Positions 1 to 8,114 of a stretch of DNA of 64,000 nt are shown one piece after another; position 1 is the first letter of the stretch; each line of letters begins with the position of its first letter. The position numbers and the translations under genes are program-made. The DNA is taken from positions 160,671-224,670 of the forward strand of contig NZ_FQZD01000007.1 of NCBI RefSeq assembly GCF_900141835.1, written 5' to 3'. Under the pieces are notes generated by a model, which was not told where the DNA came from, did no database searches, and was given only the letters and a program-made list of their open reading frames with translations. Source of the DNA: Propionispora hippei DSM 15287. GTDB taxonomy: Bacteria > Bacillota > Negativicutes > Propionisporales > Propionisporaceae.

Positions 1-2
1 TT

Positions 3-245
3 CTGACACCTACGGACTTAGCAGCCGACATTCAAATAGGGGATTATCTGGTATTGGGTGAGAAGCGGTATTTCATTACCGCCGTAGGCCCTGTTGCCAG
101 TGAAAACTTATGCAACCTCGGCCATATCTCACTACGCTTTGACGGAGCCATTACCACTCCCTGGGCTGGTAGCATCCATCTGGCGGGCGGCAAACCTAGG
201 GCCGCGAGTGTAGGCGAGACTCTGGCTATTGAGCGGGAAGCGTAG
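3..245 (+). CDS. srlB: PTS glucitol/sorbitol-type IIA component, C-terminal part (partial at window edge)
   Basis: About 80 C-terminal residues of the IIA subunit of a glucitol/sorbitol phosphotransferase system, the cytoplasmic protein that passes phosphate from HPr towards the membrane IIB/IIC. The frame is open to the left edge, so the start and the N-terminal phospho-histidine region lie outside the window. What is visible is the family's C-terminal block, TAVG followed by ENL-NLGH and LRFDG, which matches E. coli SrlB closely. An internal TTG at 54 is not a likely start. gutM follows after 19 bases, as expected for a gut/srl-type operon. The real substrate may be another polyol, because the downstream enzymes are not sorbitol-6-phosphate dehydrogenases. 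Confidence 0.85.
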   Translation: MTPTDLAADIQIGDYLVLGEKRYFITAVGPVASENLCNLGHISLRFDGAITTPWAGSIHLAGGKPRAASVGETLAIEREA

Positions 246-264
246 GGGAGGGAGGTAAGGCCGT

Positions 265-672
265 ATGAACAGCCTAAGCCTGGAAGCCCTGCTAGTCTAT
301 CTCTTTTTGCTCATCCTACTGCAGGGACTGCTCGGCATTTACCAACTGAAAAAGATTACCCGGACATTGGGACGACTGCAGAAGCTTGGTATTTGCGGCT
401 GTGGGATAGCCCGACACTGGACGGGATGGCGGGTGTACTATCTGATTCTGGCTGACTCGACGGGGCGCATCCGCAGTGCCTACCGATTGAAAGGCATCAG
501 CCTCGGTACTGATTTTGTGCCGGACAAACGGTTTATTTTTGGTGAAATTCCCGAACTGCTGGCCGACTATGGACAGCGGGAAAGATTAACCCTCCAAGAG
601 ACCGCCCAGCTTCGCGCCGCCGAAGAGGTTCATCGGAAACTGGCGGCATTGCAAGCCGTTCAGGCGGTCTAA
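265..672 (+). CDS. gutM: GutM-like glucitol operon activator family protein
   Basis: A 135-residue protein of the GutM family, named after the auxiliary activator of the E. coli glucitol operon. It begins with a hydrophobic helix (about residues 7-27), then a basic stretch and a small domain containing a G-RHWTGWRVYYLILAD segment and an FGEIPELL segment. Length and layout fit GutM (about 120 residues). The start is supported by GGGAGG 9 bases upstream. It sits directly after the srlB fragment and 27 bases before the dehydrogenase, so the genes are probably co-transcribed. The assignment rests on pattern similarity plus context. The biochemical role of the family is poorly known, and the N-terminal membrane helix argues against a simple DNA-binding protein. 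Confidence 0.7.
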   Translation: MNSLSLEALLVYLFLLILLQGLLGIYQLKKITRTLGRLQKLGICGCGIARHWTGWRVYYLILADSTGRIRSAYRLKGISLGTDFVPDKRFIFGEIPELLADYGQRERLTLQETAQLRAAEEVHRKLAALQAVQAV

Positions 673-699
673 CACCAACATAAAGGAGAATCAACGATC

Positions 700-1719
700 A
701 TGAACCAGGAGAAATATCCGGTTACCTATGGCCGGAATCTGCTAACCATCTTAACTGACAGTAAAGAAAACTGGCTGATTGTCACTGATCCGGTCATCTG
801 GGAGAAGCTGAAAGGACAGGTCAAACAAGACGCTATCCAGCTCTATTTTGTCACTACCATGGAGAAAAAGATCATGGACGAAGAAGTTAAAACCCTGTCG
901 GGTTTTACGCAGGTGCTGGGCCTGGGTGGCGGTATGGCTGCCGATGCGGCCAAGCTATGGGCCACGGCTCATCAGGTGCCACTTTACCAGATGCCGACCG
1001 CCTTATCGGTCAATGCCTTTCTCTGCTACAAGACAGCCGTTCGCTACGACCATGTGGTTAAATATGAAGGCGATATTCTGCCCAAGGAGATTCTGATTGA
1101 TTTTGATATCCTGGAGCAGGCGCCCCGCCATTTAAACCTGTCGGGCGTCGGTGATTTATTAAGCTGCCTGACCGCCAGCTATGACTGGAAGATCAATGCC
1201 TTAATCACCAAATCTCATGCCTTTGATCAGCGGATCTATGAGGAGACCCAGGAGATGCTGGCCCTGTTAGCTGAGTATATGGGAGATATTGTACAGAACA
1301 AAGAACCGGGCCTGCGCTTTATCGTCCGGGCCTATAAGGGAATCGCCGAACACAGCTACCGGATGCGGCATACCATGTGGGAAGACGGCTCAGAGCATAA
1401 CGTTTTTATGAACCTGGAACGGATCACCGGCAGGCAGTTTCTCCACGGCCAGGCCGTTTGCCTGGGTGTCTACTTTATGTCGGCTTTCCAGGATAACCAG
1501 CATGAACGGGCGGTGTCGCTGATTCAGCGGTCGGAGATTGATATCCGGCCCCAGGCGCTGCAGGTTACGATCGACGATATACGGCAGGCGTTACTCACGC
1601 TGAACCAGTTTGTCCGGGATCAGAATATCCGTTATTCGATCTGCAATGCCAAAGAGGTTACAGCGGAGTGGGTAGAAGAGATCTTAGCGAAGTATCAACG
1701 GGATTTTCCCGTCGGATAA
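700..1719 (+). CDS. Iron/zinc-dependent dehydrogenase of the glycerol-1-phosphate dehydrogenase (AraM/EgsA) type
   Basis: A 339-residue NAD(P)-dependent alcohol dehydrogenase of the dehydroquinate synthase-like fold. The nucleotide-binding GLGGGMAAD segment is at about residues 74-82. Metal ligands are expected at Asp152 (SGVGDLLS), the histidine of GSEHNV and the histidine of LHGQAV. The GVGDLLSCLTASYDWK stretch is the hallmark of the sn-glycerol-1-phosphate dehydrogenase branch rather than of ordinary Fe-alcohol dehydrogenases. AAAGGAG precedes the start. It lies between glucitol-type PTS genes and a nagB-like gene, so the likely substrate is an imported phosphorylated polyol oxidised in the cytoplasm (inference). 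A role in archaeal-type lipid synthesis is unlikely in this operon. Confidence 0.75.
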   Translation: MNQEKYPVTYGRNLLTILTDSKENWLIVTDPVIWEKLKGQVKQDAIQLYFVTTMEKKIMDEEVKTLSGFTQVLGLGGGMAADAAKLWATAHQVPLYQMPTALSVNAFLCYKTAVRYDHVVKYEGDILPKEILIDFDILEQAPRHLNLSGVGDLLSCLTASYDWKINALITKSHAFDQRIYEETQEMLALLAEYMGDIVQNKEPGLRFIVRAYKGIAEHSYRMRHTMWEDGSEHNVFMNLERITGRQFLHGQAVCLGVYFMSAFQDNQHERAVSLIQRSEIDIRPQALQVTIDDIRQALLTLNQFVRDQNIRYSICNAKEVTAEWVEEILAKYQRDFPVG

Positions 1720-1756
1720 GGTAAGCAACCAAATACAAAATCAGTACCAATACATC

Positions 1757-1783
1757 ACCGGGCAGGCGGATTGCCTGCCCGGT
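1757..1783 (+). other. GC-rich intercistronic hairpin
   Basis: A perfect 11-bp stem (1757-1767 with 1773-1783) with a 5-base loop lies between the dehydrogenase and nagB-like genes. It is followed at once by AAGGAGGAG, the ribosome-binding site of the next gene, and not by a T-run, so it is unlikely to terminate. It may protect or process the mRNA or modulate translation of the downstream gene. Confidence 0.5.
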
Positions 1784-1802
1784 ATAAGGAGGAGTACCGT
1801 CA

Positions 1803-2549
1803 GTGAAGATCATTGTCACCGATTCGTATGAAGCATCCTGTCGGGAAGCGGCGAACCAACTGTTGAGCGTTATTAAGGGTAATCCGCAAGCCTGTTTAGG
1901 TTTGGCGACCGGCGGGACAGCGCAAGGGGTGTATCCGCATCTGATTGAGGCGTATAAGCAGCAGGCGGTGAGCTATACAGAAATCCGGACGGTGAATCTG
2001 GATGAATATATCGGCCTAAAGCCCGATCATCCCCAGAGCTACCGCCATTATATGGATACATATTTCTTTGATCATATCGACATCAATCCGCTCAATACCT
2101 ATATTCCGTCGGGTAGCCAACTGCTGCAGCCGGAGATCACCAACTTTAGCCGTATCCTGGAGATCTGGCCGCGGGATGTGCAGCTACTGGGTGTCGGGGT
2201 GAACGGGCATATCGGGTTTAACGAGCCGGGGGAAGTGCTGCAGGCCGGGGTGCATATCGCCACACTGGATGAGGCTACGATTAAGGCGAACGCCCGGTTC
2301 TTCACCAGCGAGGACGAGGTACCGAAGACGGCCATCACGATGGGCGTGGGCGATATTCTGCAGGCCGGGAAGATTGTACTGCTGGCCACCGGCAGCCAGA
2401 AGGCCGCTGTATTGAAGAAGCTGCTAGCCGGGGATGATGTCACTACGCAAGTTCCCTGCACGCTCTTAAAGCTGCACCGGGATGTGACGGTGATCCTGGA
2501 TAAGGAACTGGCCCAGCAGGTGGGGGTAAGCTCCCGGTTTACTGAGTAA
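1803..2549 (+). CDS. nagB: Glucosamine-6-phosphate deaminase family protein
   Basis: A 248-residue protein of the NagB/RpiA/SOL fold. The canonical reaction is conversion of glucosamine-6-phosphate to fructose-6-phosphate plus ammonia in the cytoplasm. Visible signatures are ATGGTAQGVY (residues 35-44, phosphate loop), NLDEYIGL with the catalytic Asp67, and GVGVNGHIGFNEPG with the catalytic His136 and Glu141, as in Bacillus NagB. Length is normal. It starts with GTG behind AAGGAGGAG. The gene follows a glucitol-type PTS and a polyol-phosphate dehydrogenase rather than nagA or an N-acetylglucosamine transporter, so its natural substrate may arise from an amino-polyol (inference). Confidence 0.85.
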   Translation: MKIIVTDSYEASCREAANQLLSVIKGNPQACLGLATGGTAQGVYPHLIEAYKQQAVSYTEIRTVNLDEYIGLKPDHPQSYRHYMDTYFFDHIDINPLNTYIPSGSQLLQPEITNFSRILEIWPRDVQLLGVGVNGHIGFNEPGEVLQAGVHIATLDEATIKANARFFTSEDEVPKTAITMGVGDILQAGKIVLLATGSQKAAVLKKLLAGDDVTTQVPCTLLKLHRDVTVILDKELAQQVGVSSRFTE

Positions 2550-2668
2550 GCGGCGGGAGAGTGGAAACGCCGGAAGTTTAATTTGGAACATTCGCCCAAG
2601 AACATTGGTTGACAAGTCTAAGTCGGTATTGCATTATAGGTTGTTGTGCCTTATATGAAAAGGGAATC

Positions 2669-2701
2669 CTGCCAATCTATTGATGGATTGGCAGGATTTT
2701 G
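2669..2701 (+). terminator. Rho-independent terminator after nagB-like gene
   Basis: A 10-bp stem (CCTGCCAATC pairing with GATTGGCAGG) with a short loop, followed by ATTTT. It ends the polyol operon about 120 bases after the nagB stop. The T-run is short, so strength is uncertain. Confidence 0.6.
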
Positions 2702-2824
2702 GCCGTTATTGGGAAATATATGATAAGAAGGTAGGGCCAGGGTTTTGCTTAGCCGGTTATCCTATGGGTGTGCGAGCCGGCGGCAGGAATGGGCTGATGA
2801 AAAGTGTGAAAAAGGAGTGGAAAT

Positions 2825-3307
2825 ATGAAACAGGCAATTTATATAGCAAGGATGCTTGTTGTTGTATCGGCTATCTGGCTTATGGGGGTAGTACCATGCT
2901 TAGCGGCAGACGCGGGGCAAGATCATTTGGGGAAATGGAGCTACACGGATGAGATAAGAAAGTTTGCCGATCCGATGACGGAGAATTTACTGCAAATGAT
3001 TAATCAGGATAATTACGGCCAATTTAGCAAGGACTTTTCGCAAAAAATGAAAGAGGTCATTCCGGAGTCTGAGTATAAGAAGATACGGGACGATATCCAG
3101 ACTAAATTTGGCTCCTATGCTTCCAAGGAATTTGTCAGTCTGGAAATCCGGGAAACCTATCTGACTGTTTATTATAAGGTTACGTTTTCACAAAGTGAAA
3201 AGCCTGTTTTGGTCAGAAGCGTTTTTGTTAAAGAAAATAATAAAATCCGTGTGGGAGGGTTTTGGTTAAGCCCCTTGTCATATGCGGGTAATAATGGGGA
3301 GCAGTGA
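2825..3307 (+). CDS. Secreted DUF3887-like protein
   Basis: A 160-residue exported protein. Residues 1-28 form a signal peptide (basic MKQ start, hydrophobic core VVVSAIWLMGVV, cleavage near LAADA). The mature part, with NLLQMINQDNYGQFSKDF, a KEFVSLEIRETYLTVYYKV segment and a closing GFW, resembles the DUF3887 fold (a cystatin/NTF2-like module found in Firmicute secreted proteins). The function of that family is not known to me. AAAGGAG lies 8 bases before the start. It appears monocistronic. The family assignment is from pattern memory and is tentative; export is more certain. Confidence 0.65.
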   Translation: MKQAIYIARMLVVVSAIWLMGVVPCLAADAGQDHLGKWSYTDEIRKFADPMTENLLQMINQDNYGQFSKDFSQKMKEVIPESEYKKIRDDIQTKFGSYASKEFVSLEIRETYLTVYYKVTFSQSEKPVLVRSVFVKENNKIRVGGFWLSPLSYAGNNGEQ

Positions 3308-3354
3308 CAACAAAGTCATAGTAGAAATTCATTTTAGCCAGGAGAACAACAATT

Positions 3355-3744
3355 ATGAAAAATTCTGCTACATACGAATACCATCACATGGGAATTCCTA
3401 CCGATAAACCACAGGCAGGGGAACGATATAGTTCCACTTTCAAGATGTATACGACAGCTGGCCATAATGAATTTCGGATACAGTGGCACCGTTTTGAAGA
3501 AGGCTGCCCGTTACATCCTCTGGTACAGAGTGTACCTCATATTGCGTTTAAGGTGGACAGTATTGAAAAAGCAATAGAAGGCAAAGTTGTACTGTTAGAA
3601 CCGTATTATCCTTTTGATAACTACAGAGTAGCCATCATTGAAGTAGAGGGGGCGCCTGTCGAGCTTATTGAAACCAGTCTTAGTGAAGAGCAGATATGGT
3701 GCGATTCCCATAATAATTCAGTCATATATCCCAATAAAGATTAA
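3355..3744 (+). CDS. VOC-superfamily-like hypothetical protein
   Basis: A 129-residue cytoplasmic protein with the feel of a single vicinal-oxygen-chelate (glyoxalase/bleomycin-resistance) module. It has an early HHMGIPTD, a central PHIAFKVDSIEKAIEG and a late IIEVEGAPVELIET, matching the usual N-terminal histidine, middle His-x-AF and C-terminal glutamate of the fold. Substrate and function cannot be told. AGGAGAA lies upstream of the ATG. It is separated by 48 bases from the DUF3887 gene and followed by insertion-sequence debris. Confidence 0.55.
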   Translation: MKNSATYEYHHMGIPTDKPQAGERYSSTFKMYTTAGHNEFRIQWHRFEEGCPLHPLVQSVPHIAFKVDSIEKAIEGKVVLLEPYYPFDNYRVAIIEVEGAPVELIETSLSEEQIWCDSHNNSVIYPNKD

Positions 3745-3768
3745 CTATAATATAATCAAATCCCCACT

Positions 3769-3962
3769 CAGTGGTTCCCTAGACTCCCCCGATAGGTAGA
3801 CAGGAGAAATATAAAACCTGTTGCCGAGAGGGGGAGTATTTTCATGCTATGAAAGAGTCAATATAGCGGTGAAGAAAAGTTGGCAATCCTAGATGAGTTT
3901 GATCAAGGGACTGGCCATAAACCGGTGGCGACTTTACAGGTTAGCTGTAAAGTTGTTATGTG
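3769..3962 (+). mobile_element. Remnant of an IS3-family element (left end and start of orfA) next to a solo repeat end
   Basis: Bases 3769-3782 (CAGTGGTTCCCTAG) match the end of the repeat family described at 13.7, 57.5 and 60.7 kb. They are followed by a TAGACTCCCCC-GGTAGACAGG sequence of the type seen at IS3-family left ends. A frame from 3853 (stop codon just upstream) then reads KSQYSGEEKLAILDEF, the typical opening of an IS3/IS150 OrfA helix-turn-helix. The nearby ATG at 3849 is out of frame, and homology ends near 3960 where the next gene's stop lies. So only a truncated, frame-shifted end remains. ACTCCCCC and GGGGGAGT (about 3783 and 3830) can also pair. Confidence 0.5.
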
Positions 3963-3980
3963 CAAAGACTCTTTACAACC

Positions 3981-4964
3981 TCATATTTCAAATTTTATTC
4001 CTATGAGCTTTTCGCTCAAAGCCCATAGCCGTTGAGCCAGTTGAGCATCAATTGCCCACGGACGTACGCCAAACGGGCTGGTACTGTCAGAGGCAACCGT
4101 TATGGCTATGTCACAATCCTCGCAATAGACGCCACCCATGTCATCTAATTGCGCACTTGTTGCACACCAGACACTGGTCGCAGCCCCTTGCTCCACCGAC
4201 TTATATTGAGCGTTAGTTTCATCAGAGGTGATAAGCCCTTGCGAGTTTTTCACCGGTTGCGGTTTAAGCTCTGAGGGGTCTAAATCACGGCCTAAATCGG
4301 TATCAGGCACTAAGCCCGGATGCACGGCAAAAGCCCGAACGGCGTAGTCTCTTCCGCGTTTGTCGAGTTCGAGTGCAAACAAGCTGTTTGCTGATTTTGA
4401 CTGGGCATAGGCGGTGAATTTGTTATATTCCTTGTTTTCAAAGTTGGGGTCAGCAAAATCAACACCACCGAGACGGTGTCCGCGTGATGAAAGCGCAACG
4501 ACTCTCGCGCCATGTGCTCTTACTAATGCCGGCCAAAGCCTTGCGGTCAGTTGAAAATGTCCCAAATGGTTTGTTGAAAACTGTGATTCAAAACCGCGTG
4601 AATCACGCCTAAGCGGGGTAAACATCACCCCGGCGCTATTAATAAGCAGGTGCAGCGGACGGTTGGTAGCTAAAAAACGTGCAGCAAAATCATCAATCGA
4701 TGTAGAGTCCATCAAATCAGTTTTTTCAAGCTCTACATGGGGGATTCCCTCTAAGGCTTTAAGGGACTTTTCCGGCGAGCGGGCGGGTACAATCACGGTG
4801 GCGCCTGCGTTGGCCAGGGCACGGGTTGTTTCGAGACCTATACCGGAATATCCTCCTGTCACAATAGCTATCTTCCCTGTAAGATCACAACCCTTGAGGA
4901 TTTCTTTGGCGGTTGTCTGGGGACCAAAGCCGGAATTTATCGGTACTTGTTTCGTATATTCCAT
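3981..4964 (-). CDS. Short-chain dehydrogenase/reductase
   Basis: A 327-residue NAD(P)-dependent oxidoreductase of the SDR superfamily, similar in layout to the retinol-dehydrogenase/WW-domain oxidoreductase-like bacterial group. The Rossmann glycine motif TGGYSGIG is at about residues 36-43, NSAGV follows near 109, and the catalytic pair YAQSK sits near 186 with the upstream serine in LSSRGHR. AAGGAG lies 10 bases before the ATG. It lies 34 bases downstream of a Crp/Fnr-type regulator on the same strand, which suggests a two-gene unit in which the regulator controls it. Substrate unknown. Confidence 0.85.
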   Translation of the reverse strand: MEYTKQVPINSGFGPQTTAKEILKGCDLTGKIAIVTGGYSGIGLETTRALANAGATVIVPARSPEKSLKALEGIPHVELEKTDLMDSTSIDDFAARFLATNRPLHLLINSAGVMFTPLRRDSRGFESQFSTNHLGHFQLTARLWPALVRAHGARVVALSSRGHRLGGVDFADPNFENKEYNKFTAYAQSKSANSLFALELDKRGRDYAVRAFAVHPGLVPDTDLGRDLDPSELKPQPVKNSQGLITSDETNAQYKSVEQGAATSVWCATSAQLDDMGGVYCEDCDIAITVASDSTSPFGVRPWAIDAQLAQRLWALSEKLIGIKFEI

Positions 4965-4998
4965 TGGTAGCTACTCCTTTAATTTCGGATTTAGCAAA

Positions 4999-5592
4999 TC
5001 AATTTTCTTCCCGGATAACGCGCCGTATCCGGCTGAGCGATACTGGCGTAATGCCTAAATAGGAAGCAATATGGGTTTGGCTAACCCGTTTCTCGATATG
5101 GGGATAAGTCTTTTTTAAATCGAGATAACGCTCAGTAGCGCTTTTGGTAATCAACGCATTTTCTCTTAGTATTTTATTGTTCAAGGACTGTTCCAGTATT
5201 CTTGTGTAATCCAAGAGAACATGAATATTATTCTGTAAGGTTTCCTTTAACACTTGGCGGTCGAGTACCAACGAAACACAGTCCTCTAATGCTTCAAAAC
5301 TGCATACACTGGCCTTTTTCATTGTTAAAAAGTCAGAACCGTAATAGGTGTTTTCAAAGATAAATAAATTAGTTACGTCCACACCCTCAACGTTTAAAAA
5401 GAAAACCCGTATTAGCCCGGACAATAAGATGCTCGGCTCATAGCTGTCTTGTCCCGCTACTATAATTAAGTCTCCTTTTTTATGCTTCCTTATTTGGCCC
5501 GTGGATAAAAATCGATCTTTGATAGCATCATCAGTCATTAGCGGCAAATCTGATACATTGTTTTTTAAATATGGAAGGTCTGTTTCTTTCAT
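4999..5592 (-). CDS. Crp/Fnr-family transcriptional regulator
   Basis: A 197-residue protein with an N-terminal cyclic-nucleotide-binding-like beta barrel (about 15-110, including the KKGDLIIVAGQ and LLSGLIRVFF strands), a long dimer helix, and a C-terminal winged helix ending SYLGITPVSLSRIRR (recognition helix). It lacks the cysteine cluster of FNR. This short, Arc-like subgroup usually works as a local regulator, often of the adjacent oxidoreductase. It sits directly upstream of and co-directional with the SDR gene. The ligand cannot be predicted. Confidence 0.85.
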   Translation of the reverse strand: MKETDLPYLKNNVSDLPLMTDDAIKDRFLSTGQIRKHKKGDLIIVAGQDSYEPSILLSGLIRVFFLNVEGVDVTNLFIFENTYYGSDFLTMKKASVCSFEALEDCVSLVLDRQVLKETLQNNIHVLLDYTRILEQSLNNKILRENALITKSATERYLDLKKTYPHIEKRVSQTHIASYLGITPVSLSRIRRVIREEN

Positions 5593-5808
5593 AGCTGCTC
5601 TATCCTCCTAATCTTATTGTATCTAAATCGCCGTTCTTTTCCTTATCATAGGATAAGATTTTATAAAAAACATTATTTTTTCCAGTTTTATCCGGGAAAG
5701 GTTCTGTGGCAAGGTGAAATTGAAAGGAGAAAGGGTGTATTACGTAGAATGACCAGGCATAGCGAGAACCTGCATGTGCATTCTTGGGCTAAAAAAGGAG
5801 CATGGCAA

Positions 5809-6435
5809 ATGAAATACGAATGGAAAAAGGAAGAAAAACAATTATACCTGCCTAAGACCCTTCCGGAATTAATTACGGTCCCCAAGCAAAAATTCTTTAT
5901 GTTAAAAGGGAAGGGGAATCCGAATCGGGATTCCTTTGCTGAAGAAGTAGGTGTTCTTTATTCATTGGCATATGCTGTTAGAATGATGCCCAAACAAGGC
6001 TATACTCCCGAAGGATATTTTGAATATACGGTCTATCCCTTAGAGGGATTATGGGATTTAACGGAAGAGGGAAGAAAGTCCGCAACGTTGGACAAGGACG
6101 AGTTTCTATACACCATCATGATTCGACAGCCCGATTTTGTGACCCAGGATGTTGCTGACAAGGCCTTTGAGCTTGTAAGAAAAAAGAAACCGCATCCATT
6201 ACTGGAGCGTGTGGTATTTGATACGATGGAGGATGGCTTATCAGTACAAATGCTTCACCTAGGTTCATATGATAATGAGCCTCAAAGTTTTAACCTGATG
6301 AGGGACTTTATAGCAAAAAACAATCTTGAAATAACATCTTTAAAGCACCGGGAAATTTATCTTTCCGACGCGCGAAAAGTTGAACCGGCTAAATTAAAAA
6401 CCGTTTTAAGGTATAGGGTTAAGCCCATAGCGTGA
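5809..6435 (+). CDS. GyrI-like small-molecule-binding domain protein
   Basis: A 208-residue cytoplasmic protein. I place the start at ATG 5809 because AAGGAG lies 8 bases upstream; the frame stays open to 5617 but has no better site. The pattern (LPELITVPKQKFFMLKGKGNPN, then YAVRMMPKQGY, EGLWD and HLGSYDNEPQSF) is that of GyrI-like/SOUL-fold proteins, which bind small hydrophobic molecules and occur alone or attached to AraC/MerR regulators. This one has no DNA-binding part. Role unknown; it may sequester or hydrolyse a toxic compound. Confidence 0.8.
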   Translation: MKYEWKKEEKQLYLPKTLPELITVPKQKFFMLKGKGNPNRDSFAEEVGVLYSLAYAVRMMPKQGYTPEGYFEYTVYPLEGLWDLTEEGRKSATLDKDEFLYTIMIRQPDFVTQDVADKAFELVRKKKPHPLLERVVFDTMEDGLSVQMLHLGSYDNEPQSFNLMRDFIAKNNLEITSLKHREIYLSDARKVEPAKLKTVLRYRVKPIA

Positions 6436-6556
6436 TACAGGGAAAGCTGTAAAATAAATAACAAACAAATCGAATGAACCGTCCCTCTGGATGCGGAAGA
6501 ATGATGAGAGGGTTGTGCTTAATACTAATTAAACGGATATGTCGGGAGGGAGTTTC

Positions 6557-6937
6557 ATGATTCAGGGGATATGCCTAGGTAATATTATGGTTGACTGCGG
6601 CGATGAAATAAAGCTATGCGAATTCTACCATCAATTACTTGGCTGGGAAAAACGAAACATGTTTGGACGGCCTGCCTTATGTAGTGGAACTGGGATTGTA
6701 TTTCTGTTTATGGAAGAAGCGGATTATGTGCCACCTGTCTGGCCGGAAGAAAAAGAAAAGCAGCAAAAACAAATGCATTTCGATTTTCAGGTGCCCGATG
6801 TTGCCGCAGCAGTTGAATACGCTAAATCCCTCGGCGCGATTGAGGCAACATCCCAATTTGGCGGTCGTGAGTTTGTTACAATGCTAGATCCTGCCGGACA
6901 CCCGTTTTGCCTTTGCGCCGAAGATAATATGGCTTAA
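6557..6937 (+). CDS. VOC/glyoxalase-like protein
   Basis: A 126-residue member of the vicinal-oxygen-chelate superfamily. ATG 6557 is preferred over ATG 6539 because GGGAGGG (about 6545-6551) lies between them and fits only the second. It has two beta-alpha-beta-beta-beta units: the first with ICLGNIMVDC and FYHQLLGW, the second with QMHFDFQVPDVAAAVEYAKSLGA and a C-terminal MLDPAGHPFCLC. This order is typical of glyoxalase-like and antibiotic-resistance-like proteins. Metal ligands and substrate cannot be assigned. It is followed by a methyltransferase 38 bases downstream. Confidence 0.8.
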   Translation: MIQGICLGNIMVDCGDEIKLCEFYHQLLGWEKRNMFGRPALCSGTGIVFLFMEEADYVPPVWPEEKEKQQKQMHFDFQVPDVAAAVEYAKSLGAIEATSQFGGREFVTMLDPAGHPFCLCAEDNMA

Positions 6938-6975
6938 TATAATAGGCACTTGAAGTCTCGGGAGAGGTGATATTG

Positions 6976-7857
6976 ATGAGTCATAGAATTGAAACAAAAG
7001 TATCCATAACTGCACAGGGAACATGCCTGGCGCGGACAGTATCCTATTATGAAAAGGATTCTAATTACAAAAGCGATGATTATGTTGCTCCGGTCATGGG
7101 ACCTCCATTTCTTGGTTTCCTGGCTAAACATGACTTTTCCCGGAAGCTGTTAAAAAATTGCTTCCTTAAAGCTCCGGGGAATTATGAATATTTGATTGCC
7201 CGGACCAAATTCATTGATGCGATGTTTAAGAATATGGGCGGGAATGTTGAACAAATCGTCGTATTTGGCGCCGGATTTGATTCCCGGGCGATTCGGTTTC
7301 AAAAGGAATTAAAAAACGCGACGGTATTTGAACTTGACGCTCCGGTAACCCAGCAAGCTAAAAGAGAGAGAATTAGGGGAGCCAACATTCAGCTTCCGGA
7401 GAATCTAAAATTTATTTCTATTGATTTTAACAAAGAAGCCGTCTCGGAAAAGTTAGATGAAGCCGGTTTTAAACAAAATAAGACTTGCCTTTTTCTGCTT
7501 GAAGGGTTAACGATGTATCTTAATCAGACGTCTATCGATCAAACCTTTCAACTGATTGATCAATATACAGGGCAAGACAGCCTGATTATTTTTGATTATG
7601 TTTCTGCTTCGATGGTTAGACAAGAACAGCTTCAAAATGATCCTCAGGTTATAAAACATTATCAGGTTCTTGCTAAAGCCGGTGAGAAACCCGGTTTTGC
7701 AATTGATGGACATATTCAGGATTTTTTAGCAAAATATAATTTAGCTTTAATGGAAGAATTGGATTCGGTTAAACTGGCGGAAAGATATTTTGGTGAAGAA
7801 GATTTAGGACTACTTGCTAAAAAATTTAGAATTATAACGGCAAAAAAGTCAGGATAA
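6976..7857 (+). CDS. Class I SAM-dependent methyltransferase, leucine-carboxyl-methyltransferase-like
   Basis: A 293-residue protein of the LCM/PPM1 family (the TIGR00027-like bacterial branch). Visible are the SAM-binding VVFGAGFDSRAIRF at about residue 93, an acidic FELDAP, and FLLEGLTMYL, the family's post-II motif. ATG 6976 is better placed than GTG 6967 relative to GGGAGAGG. Bacterial members methylate carboxyl or O-groups of small metabolites; the substrate here is unknown. It probably shares a transcript with the preceding VOC gene. Confidence 0.85.
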   Translation: MSHRIETKVSITAQGTCLARTVSYYEKDSNYKSDDYVAPVMGPPFLGFLAKHDFSRKLLKNCFLKAPGNYEYLIARTKFIDAMFKNMGGNVEQIVVFGAGFDSRAIRFQKELKNATVFELDAPVTQQAKRERIRGANIQLPENLKFISIDFNKEAVSEKLDEAGFKQNKTCLFLLEGLTMYLNQTSIDQTFQLIDQYTGQDSLIIFDYVSASMVRQEQLQNDPQVIKHYQVLAKAGEKPGFAIDGHIQDFLAKYNLALMEELDSVKLAERYFGEEDLGLLAKKFRIITAKKSG

Positions 7858-8010
7858 TCAAGTAAGTGCTATTAAGCTGGCCGTTCGGCGTATGGAGTTA
7901 CGGGGGCGGTCCTTTTGAATCGATATTTGGTGCGTGTTAAAAAATTTGAAGTTGTAGGTTTGGCGGGGTAAGAGTAAAAATCAAGCAAATGTTCACCTGG
8001 ATTTAAAAGA

Positions 8011-8049
8011 GGCGGCATCTGGTGTTTTAGACCGGATGCCGCCTTTTGG
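8011..8049 (+). terminator. Rho-independent terminator
   Basis: GGCGGCATC-TGGT pairs with ACC-GGATGCCGCC (one mismatch) around a 7-base loop, followed by TTTT. It lies about 150 bases after the methyltransferase stop. The stretch 7858-8010 before it shows no gene. Confidence 0.75.
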
Positions 8050-8114
8050 GCTGTGACAAAGTTTAATTTGATCGTTGTTTAGCAAGGCCGTTGCTTGTTA
8101 GAGCAAGTAGGCCC

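Noticed and set aside
2680..2952. 90-codon frame upstream of the DUF3887-like gene
   Set aside because: It begins inside a terminator stem and overlaps the signal peptide of the real gene in another frame.
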